Shown here one piece after another: positions 58,430 to 64,000 of a DNA stretch of 64,000 bases. The notes below the pieces were generated by a model. The model saw only the letters and a program-made list of their open reading frames with translations, was not told where the DNA came from and ran no database searches. The position numbers and the translations under genes are program-made. Source of the DNA: Rhodothermales bacterium (GTDB taxonomy: Bacteria > Bacteroidota > Rhodothermia > Rhodothermales > UBA10348); assembly GCA_040221055.1 (NCBI GenBank), contig JAVJVN010000004.1, positions 186,001 to 250,000 of the forward strand, written 5' to 3'. Positions within the stretch are counted from its first letter, which is position 1, and the number at the start of each line of letters is the position of its first letter.

Positions 58430-58522
58430 AAGGGTTGGGGGAAAATCCGGAAAGACAGGAAACTGAATGTTACGGATAACGAGCGTGGCAGGAAAGGCCG
58501 AAGTGGTGCAGAATTCAATGCA

Positions 58523-59410
58523 CTACGGCTCCACGACGAACCCCGCGAGGTCGGCAAGGGCCGGCGCGGGCAACCACATGAGGGTGACCCGACTCACGGA
58601 TCCGAAAAAGCCGTGCCCGTCCTGGATGTTGCCCTCCGCGGAACCGGACCACTCGGCGCTCAGGATGGTGGACTGAACGGAAATGCCCGAAAGCGACAAT
58701 TTACCCGCTGGCGTGTCGACGCCGAGCAGGTTCAACACCCACTGGCGGTCCGAATTCAGGAAGACCGTGAAACGCCACCCGGCCTGCACGGCAGTCCCTG
58801 TTTTGCCGTAGTTGATTTCCACGTCCTGGACCTCCTGCGAGCCCGGGGGCCGGACGCGGTACACCATGGACATCTGCTCGGGCTGGACCTGGACGCCCGG
58901 CAGCGTCAGGGGCAGCGAAACCCCTGTCGGCTGGATGTCAGCCGACCCGACGATGACCGGGGGCACGTCCGGGACGGTCGTACGCGCGGTCAGCACCGGT
59001 GCATCCGGACGCGACGGATCGGATACCTCCAGGCGGTAGGTGCCCAGCACGGGTCTGAATTCCGCCTCGAACAGCGTACCGGTCAGGCCGTCGGGTTGCC
59101 CATCGGCCACCCGCCATTCGACCACCTCGCCCGTGGGCTCGTGGATGGTCCGGACGCGGGCCGACGACGCACTGGATGCGTCCGAAAGAATAGTGGGACG
59201 CAGCCGCTCTACGCGCAACTGCTGCGTGTCTTCCAGCATCGTCAGGAACCCGTGCACGGCGAACAGGCTGCCGGACTGGTCCGACAGCGGGTCGACTTCG
59301 TTGGCGCAGCCGGCCAGCAGGAGGCCGCACACCAGCGCTGCCATAACTCCGGCGCGGAGGCCGGCCAGTGTCCGGATTGCAGAGCCCATATGGGTATTCG
59401 GTGAGCTCAT
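58523..59410 (-). CDS. DUF4249-family lipoprotein (second copy)
   Basis: A 295-residue lipoprotein with signal LVCGLLLAGC and a DUF4249-type body (GFLTMLEDTQQLRVERLRP, TARTTVPDVPP). The long frame upstream is spurious, because the ATG at 59410 overlaps the stop of its receptor gene (ATGA at 59407-59410). It resembles the copy at 55254-56138 in arrangement and in its C-terminal GHGFFGSVSRVTL segment. It precedes the second receptor by 93 bp. Confidence 0.8.
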   Translation of the reverse strand: MSSPNTHMGSAIRTLAGLRAGVMAALVCGLLLAGCANEVDPLSDQSGSLFAVHGFLTMLEDTQQLRVERLRPTILSDASSASSARVRTIHEPTGEVVEWRVADGQPDGLTGTLFEAEFRPVLGTYRLEVSDPSRPDAPVLTARTTVPDVPPVIVGSADIQPTGVSLPLTLPGVQVQPEQMSMVYRVRPPGSQEVQDVEINYGKTGTAVQAGWRFTVFLNSDRQWVLNLLGVDTPAGKLSLSGISVQSTILSAEWSGSAEGNIQDGHGFFGSVSRVTLMWLPAPALADLAGFVVEP

Positions 59411-61701
59411 TTGAGGTCCACCCGCAGTCCGAACGACGGGATGATGGGAAGTTGATCCACGCGGTCGCCCGAGAAAATGTTGTATTCGAAGATATTCGCC
59501 CGGTCGTAGGCGTTGATGACCCCGCCCTGGAGCGTCACATCCCCGAATGCCTGCCGGAAACGGTACTCCACGCTGAGGTCCAGGCGGTGGTACGTCGGCA
59601 ACCGGGCAGCGAAACTCTCCGCACGAGACACGAACGTGGTGCCGTTGCCCGTCAGGTGCTCGTCCGAGGCCGGATTCGTGACCGTCACGCTGTCGTAGTA
59701 GCCGTTGACTTTCGTGAAGGGGAGACCCGATCCGAATTGCCAACGTCCGGACACGGCGGCGGCCCCGACCTGCCACTTGATCATGGCGTTGGCCTGATGC
59801 CGGCGATCGTGGGGAGGCCGGAACCGGGCCTCCTCCAGGAAGCCTATACCCCCGCCGGCAAAAAAGAAGGATTGGGACCGTTGGCGCGGACGGTGGTACG
59901 CTACCCCGGCAAGGCTGTACCCCACGCTGGCAGCCACGCGGCGCGTCTGTACGTCCACCGTCACATCCAGGCCCTCGGCGCGCCCCTCCACGCTGGAGAA
60001 TACCGCTACCTCATCCACCTGCCGGGTGAACACGGGAAAGGCAATATGCTCCAGGTCCTTGCGGTACGCTTCCACGGACAATTCCAGCCAGCGTGTGAGC
60101 ACGCCTTTCCAGCCCACTATGAGATGCGTGGCCTGGGGTACGGGCAGATTGCGCGGGGAGGCGGCCCAGGTCGTGAACACATCCGATACGTCCTGCTCGT
60201 TGGTCAGCCCCACGATCTGCTGGTGGTAGACCCCCCAGGCGGCGCTGAATCGGTGGCGTGACACAGGCAACCACGTCATGCGCAGCCGCGGCGCCCAGGT
60301 CATGTCCCGCCCGCGGGAAAAGGCTTCCACGCGGAGGCCGGGTTCAATCCGGAACGTCCTGTTGACACCGATCCGGGCCTGCATGTATCCCCCGCCACTC
60401 GTCATGGCACCGGTCACGGCGCGCTGGGCGGTACCCACGTCGAACTCGAACTTGTGGGTGTTGCCGAACATGCCGAAGTGGAGGTGACTTTCGCCCAGGA
60501 GGTACGAAAAGTTGATCTTCAATGCGTAGTCGTCAATGTCTGACGTGCGCAACTCGGTGGGCGTCAACCGGTAGCGGCTCCGGATGCGCGAGTAGTACGT
60601 GGACAGCTCGGTCGTCACCGCCGATTCGGGCGGCATGTAGAAGTACCGCGCCCCGTAGGCATCGTTCTTCCAGGTGGACCGGCGTGTCGTGGCGCTCCCG
60701 GTGCTCTCCAGGTTGCCGGAGTCATACGTCTGCAGGCCCGTGAAGGAGAAGGTGGACGTGGGTGTCAGGAAGGCATGCAATTTCGCGAACCGGTCGCCGA
60801 AGCGGAACGGCATTTCCTGACCCAGCAACGTGGGCGCCACGCGATCAATGATGGATTCGCGGGCGGAAAGCACCAGGGAAACCCTGTCTTTCGACACCGG
60901 GGTCTCAATCCGGATTCCGCTCAGGAACGGGGCCATGGAGGCCGAGACCCGCGTCCGGGACTTGTCGCCGTTGCCGGTGGCAATGTCGATGACGGATGAG
61001 ATCCGTCCGCCGAACTGGGCCGGGAAGCCCCCGGCATAGACGTCCACCCAGGCAATGTTGTCGGCCGGGAAGGCGCTGTAGAAGCCGACAATATGGAATG
61101 GCTGAAAGATCGGGATACCATCCACCAGGACCAGGTTCTGGGTGGGCGTGCCCCCCCGGACGAAGAGTTGGCCGCCCCGGTCGCCCGTGGTCACGACACC
61201 CGGCCGGGTCTGGAGGTATCCGGCCAGATCATAGGTCACGTCCGGCATGGGTACCGAGGCCAGGTCCCGGGGGCGGATGCTGGTCACCCCGGCATCGTAA
61301 CCACCACCCCGTCCGGCGACGGATTCAACCACCAGCTCCTGCAATTCCGTGGATGAAGGAGACAAAGCAAGATCAACGGACAGGCCCGCGCCCGTCACCA
61401 CGACCGTCTGTTCCACCGGCCGATAGCCCACGAACGACGCCCGCAGGCGATATGCACCCGGGCCGGACACGTGCAGGACATAGTGGCCATCCCGGTCCGC
61501 AATGGTGCCTGCCACCCGATCCGCGCCGGAAAAGACCTGGACGGTCGCACCCGGAAGCGTAGTGCCGGTGGAGGCATCCCGGATGATGCCGTCAATCGGC
61601 AGCGTCTGGGCTGCGACGGGTGTGGTGAGCACCAGGAGCAGGAACACCATGGGCCAGCCGGCCGAAACATTTGGGCATCCCCGTTGCGTTGAAGTGTCCA
61701 T
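59407..61701 (-). CDS. TonB-dependent outer membrane receptor (second copy)
   Basis: A receptor of about 764 residues with the same plan as the gene at 56138-58429: signal (VFLLLVLTTPVAAQ), carboxypeptidase-like domain, a plug with RGGQLFVRGGTPTQNLVLVDG and a beta-barrel ending LRVDLK. The ATG at 61701 overlaps head-on with the start of a small plus-strand gene. An internal ATG at 61650 would still give a signal peptide and would leave promoter room. Receptor plus DUF4249 forms a tandem duplication. Confidence 0.85.
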   Translation of the reverse strand: MDTSTQRGCPNVSAGWPMVFLLLVLTTPVAAQTLPIDGIIRDASTGTTLPGATVQVFSGADRVAGTIADRDGHYVLHVSGPGAYRLRASFVGYRPVEQTVVVTGAGLSVDLALSPSSTELQELVVESVAGRGGGYDAGVTSIRPRDLASVPMPDVTYDLAGYLQTRPGVVTTGDRGGQLFVRGGTPTQNLVLVDGIPIFQPFHIVGFYSAFPADNIAWVDVYAGGFPAQFGGRISSVIDIATGNGDKSRTRVSASMAPFLSGIRIETPVSKDRVSLVLSARESIIDRVAPTLLGQEMPFRFGDRFAKLHAFLTPTSTFSFTGLQTYDSGNLESTGSATTRRSTWKNDAYGARYFYMPPESAVTTELSTYYSRIRSRYRLTPTELRTSDIDDYALKINFSYLLGESHLHFGMFGNTHKFEFDVGTAQRAVTGAMTSGGGYMQARIGVNRTFRIEPGLRVEAFSRGRDMTWAPRLRMTWLPVSRHRFSAAWGVYHQQIVGLTNEQDVSDVFTTWAASPRNLPVPQATHLIVGWKGVLTRWLELSVEAYRKDLEHIAFPVFTRQVDEVAVFSSVEGRAEGLDVTVDVQTRRVAASVGYSLAGVAYHRPRQRSQSFFFAGGGIGFLEEARFRPPHDRRHQANAMIKWQVGAAAVSGRWQFGSGLPFTKVNGYYDSVTVTNPASDEHLTGNGTTFVSRAESFAARLPTYHRLDLSVEYRFRQAFGDVTLQGGVINAYDRANIFEYNIFSGDRVDQLPIIPSFGLRVDLK

Positions 61702-61951
61702 GCGCATCACCAAATCCAATATCCGGTACGTCCTGCTCGCCTTCCTGGCGGTGTTTTTCGTATTCGTGGTGGCCGATACGCTGGGCATATTCAATCCCGA
61801 ACCGTGGTATGAAGTGCCACACGGCAACCATACACACTACTTGCCGAAGGATTGCGACCCGCCCCTGTCCACCTCACAGGCCCCCACCACGCGTCCGGGA
61901 CCCGGTGAAACCGTCGATTGTACCGGGGCCATCGTACCCATCCTCCCCTGA
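61700..61951 (+). CDS. Small single-TM protein, hypothetical
   Basis: An 83-residue protein with a basic N-terminus, one hydrophobic helix (YVLLAFLAVFFVFVVADTLGIF), then a short extracytoplasmic tail containing WYEVPHGNHTHYLPKDCDPP and ending in a proline-rich stretch with two cysteines. The His-rich motif might bind a metal. Helix and tail look protein-like despite its size. It overlaps the end of the GNAT gene by 78 bases and shares its start region with the divergent receptor gene. Function unknown. Confidence 0.5.
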   Translation: MRITKSNIRYVLLAFLAVFFVFVVADTLGIFNPEPWYEVPHGNHTHYLPKDCDPPLSTSQAPTTRPGPGETVDCTGAIVPILP

Positions 61952-62431
61952 TGCCGCACCGGCCGACAGCCGTCCGATGGCTTCGGCATCCAGCCGCATC
62001 TTGAGCCAATCGTCGAGGGGTTCGGCCCCCAGTTGTCTGTAGAATGCGATGGCGGGCTCGTTCCAGTCCAGTACGCTCCATTCCAGGCGTTGGCACCCAC
62101 GCTCGGCGGCCAGGCGCACCAGGGCCGTGAGCAAGGCATACCCTATGCCCCGTCCGCGGGACGACTCCTCCACATACAGGTCTTCCAGGTACATCCCGAA
62201 ATTGGTCAGGAAGGTGGAGTAGCTGTGGAAGAAGAGGGCGAACCCGACCGTCCGTTCATCCACTACGGCCACCAGGGCTTCAACCCGGGGTCGGGCATCG
62301 GCGGCCAGCTGGGCGCGGAGGCGCGCCTCATCCGGCCGGGATTCGTGGGCCAGACGTTCGTATGCGGCCAATTCGTTGATGAGACGAACCAGCTCCGGGG
62401 CGTCGTCGGGCGTCGCGGGACGGATGTACAT
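61874..62431 (-). CDS. GNAT-family N-acetyltransferase (diamine acetyltransferase-like)
   Basis: A 185-residue acetyltransferase: MYIRPATPDDAPELVRLINELAAYE at the N-terminus and an acetyl-CoA loop SRGRGIGYALL. WSVLDWNEPAIAFYRQLGAEPLDDW is typical of the spermidine/diamine acetyltransferase branch. The last 25 or so residues, past the conserved fold, are glycine-rich and lie antisense to the small gene at 61700-61951. Polyamine or another primary amine is the likely substrate. Confidence 0.85.
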   Translation of the reverse strand: MYIRPATPDDAPELVRLINELAAYERLAHESRPDEARLRAQLAADARPRVEALVAVVDERTVGFALFFHSYSTFLTNFGMYLEDLYVEESSRGRGIGYALLTALVRLAAERGCQRLEWSVLDWNEPAIAFYRQLGAEPLDDWLKMRLDAEAIGRLSAGAASGEDGYDGPGTIDGFTGSRTRGGGL

Positions 62432-62447
62432 GGCAATGGGGGCAGGA

Positions 62448-64000
62448 TTACCGGAAAACGGTCAAAAGCCCGAATGCACCGGAAGTTCTAACAACATAGA
62501 CCCCGGCGGGCAGATGCGTAACCTCAATCCGGTTGCGGCCGGCGGCGAGCGGGCCGGACCAGACGGTCCGGCCGGTCATGTCCATTACGCGGGCGTTCCC
62601 GGGCGCGTCCACCCGGACGGTCACGCCGTCCCGCGCGGGATTCGGGTACACGTCGAGCTGCGCCCCCTGCTGCCCATCGCGCGCATGCTCAACGCCCGTT
62701 CCGGTTTCGGCCGGTTCCCACAACGCCCATCCTTCGGGGTCCAGGAGCACCGTCTGGATGGACGTCGGAAGCGTGCCGGCAGGAAGCGGAATCCGGAACG
62801 TCTGTTCGCCGGCATCCAGGACGAAATCGGCCACGATGACGGTATCGGCCAGTACCACGTGGAGGGGGACCGGCATCTCGAACGCCGGGATGTTCGACGA
62901 GTCGAACTGCTCCTGCCGGAGAACCACGTCCACGGCATCCGCAGCGGGCGTCCACGTCATCCGGATGACCGGGTGTCCGGTCCCGGACCGGACCCATTGG
63001 TCAAGGAACCGCTGGAAGTCCTGGCCCGACACCGCCTCCAGCACGTCCTGGAATCGCTGCGTATCCGTCAGTCCATGCCAGGCGCCGCCCGGCTCATCGG
63101 CGCCCGCATAGGCATGCAACACCGCTCGGTACACGGAATCGCCGACCATCCGGCGGATCATCCGGAGCACCATCCAGCCCTTCGTATAGACCCGCGTGGC
63201 ATCGAACATGTCGGCCACATCGGTGGTGTCGGTGAGCACGAGGGTACCCCGGGCCCGCAGCGCCCGGTCCCGGTACAGGTCGAACAGGAAGGCGTGCATT
63301 CCCTGGAAACGGTCCGGGTCCGATTCCATATGGAGGAACTCGGCCTGCGTGGCGAAGCCTTCGTTCAACCACAGGTCCTCCCAGGAAGCCAGTCCCACGC
63401 TGTTGCCGAACCACTGGTGGGCCAACTCGTGGCTGACCAGGTTCAGACCGATGTTGCCCATGGAGCTCATGGTCTGATGCTCCATGCCGCCCCGGAAGGT
63501 GACCTGCGCGTGCCCGTACTTCTCGTTGGCGAACGGATACGGGCCGTACCAGTCCTCGAACAGCGGCATCATGTCGATGACTTCGCGCCAACCGCTGAAA
63601 TCGTCAATCCCCGCAAAGGCATTACCCCCCGCAAACACATAATGCAGGATGGGCAGTTCCAGCGGGCCCCACGTCGCGGCCAGGGCCGGGGGACGGATAT
63701 ACGCCTGCTCGTACACGTCGTACGTACCGGCCGCCAATGAAATCAGGTACGACGCGATGGGATAGTGGTGCTCCCACGTCCATGTGGTCGTCCCGTCGGG
63801 GTGAGCCTCGCTGGAATCCAACAGGCCGTTGGACCCGACGCGGATGGGATCCGGTACCCGGACGGATACCCGGACCGAATCGGCCTTGTCGGACGGATGG
63901 TCGTGGTTGGGCCACCAATCACTGGCTCCGTAGGGCTCGCTCAGCGTCCAGATGTAGGCCCCGGAGGACACCGTCCCGGTTTGCCAGGACCCGAAACCCG
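62448..64000 (-). CDS. M1-family aminopeptidase with sorting domain, 5' end cut by window edge
   Basis: About 516 residues are visible, and the frame is open through position 64000. The zinc site is clear: HELAHQWFGN followed 18 residues later by WLNEGFA. The N-terminal amine-binding motif appears as GGMEHQT. WTLSEPYGASDWWP matches the M1 N-terminal domain, so roughly 150 residues are missing upstream. After the catalytic region comes a beta-rich segment and a Por-type sorting domain (LDVYPNPARDG to VVRTSGAFGLLTVFR), indicating secretion. It would remove N-terminal residues from extracellular peptides. Confidence 0.9.
   Translation of the reverse strand, partial: GFGSWQTGTVSSGAYIWTLSEPYGASDWWPNHDHPSDKADSVRVSVRVPDPIRVGSNGLLDSSEAHPDGTTTWTWEHHYPIASYLISLAAGTYDVYEQAYIRPPALAATWGPLELPILHYVFAGGNAFAGIDDFSGWREVIDMMPLFEDWYGPYPFANEKYGHAQVTFRGGMEHQTMSSMGNIGLNLVSHELAHQWFGNSVGLASWEDLWLNEGFATQAEFLHMESDPDRFQGMHAFLFDLYRDRALRARGTLVLTDTTDVADMFDATRVYTKGWMVLRMIRRMVGDSVYRAVLHAYAGADEPGGAWHGLTDTQRFQDVLEAVSGQDFQRFLDQWVRSGTGHPVIRMTWTPAADAVDVVLRQEQFDSSNIPAFEMPVPLHVVLADTVIVADFVLDAGEQTFRIPLPAGTLPTSIQTVLLDPEGWALWEPAETGTGVEHARDGQQGAQLDVYPNPARDGVTVRVDAPGNARVMDMTGRTVWSGPLAAGRNRIEVTHLPAGVYVVRTSGAFGLLTVFR

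Noticed and set aside
56465-59404. Long plus-strand open frame opposite the receptor and DUF4249 genes
   Set aside because: It is antisense to clear receptor and lipoprotein genes, with low-complexity composition and no domain.
1-64000. CRISPR arrays, tRNA or rRNA genes, prophage or conjugation genes
   Set aside because: No regularly spaced repeats, RNA gene signatures or phage and transfer genes were seen.

Overview
The window is about 62% GC and fully protein-coding, with no rRNA, tRNA, CRISPR array or recognisable transposase. Several features point to a Rhodothermia-like, high-GC member of the Bacteroidota: secreted proteins ending in YPNPF-type (Por/type IX secretion) sorting domains, TonB-dependent receptor plus DUF4249 lipoprotein pairs, PadR-controlled FtsX-type permeases, weak Shine-Dalgarno sites, and an ECF sigma factor beside a Ser/Thr kinase. 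The assignment is an inference; no marker gene is present.

Layout. 1-5379: two divergent PadR/ABC-permease pairs around a shared control region. 5414-11277: a hybrid histidine kinase divergent from a tandem pair of RCK-type potassium channel genes. 11284-13752: arsM, arsR, cutC and a TRIC-family channel. 13749-23880: what looks like an island for collagen-derived amino acids. It holds trans-3-hydroxyproline dehydratase, an amidohydrolase, 4-hydroxyproline deaminase, epimerase and oxidase with a GntR regulator, and a kinase-M23-PLP lyase fusion suited to hydroxylysine. It also contains a 274-bp element with 32-bp terminal inverted repeats and a 42-bp palindromic operator. 23804-27029: a PH-like membrane protein, a lipoprotein resembling a protease propeptide, and a secreted subtilase.

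27051-45056 is a signalling island. A stand-alone receiver and an ECF sigma factor plus Ser/Thr kinase-receiver-pseudophosphatase fusion face a six-gene, roughly 14-kb operon. That operon has four histidine kinases and two stand-alone FIST proteins, every junction is a 4-bp ATGA overlap, and it contains no response regulator. The first kinase has six tandem sensor modules. The likely reading is that many sensors converge on the few receiver domains encoded beside them.

45088-64000: a sugar isomerase and a Gfo/Idh/MocA oxidoreductase separated by an AT-rich gap, a PhoB/PhoR-type two-component pair, a queuosine-precursor transporter, two FG-GAP repeat secreted proteins, ilvE, a family 2 glycosyltransferase, two TonB receptor/DUF4249 pairs, a small membrane protein, a GNAT acetyltransferase and an M1 aminopeptidase cut by the right edge. 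The left edge also cuts a gene (the first permease).
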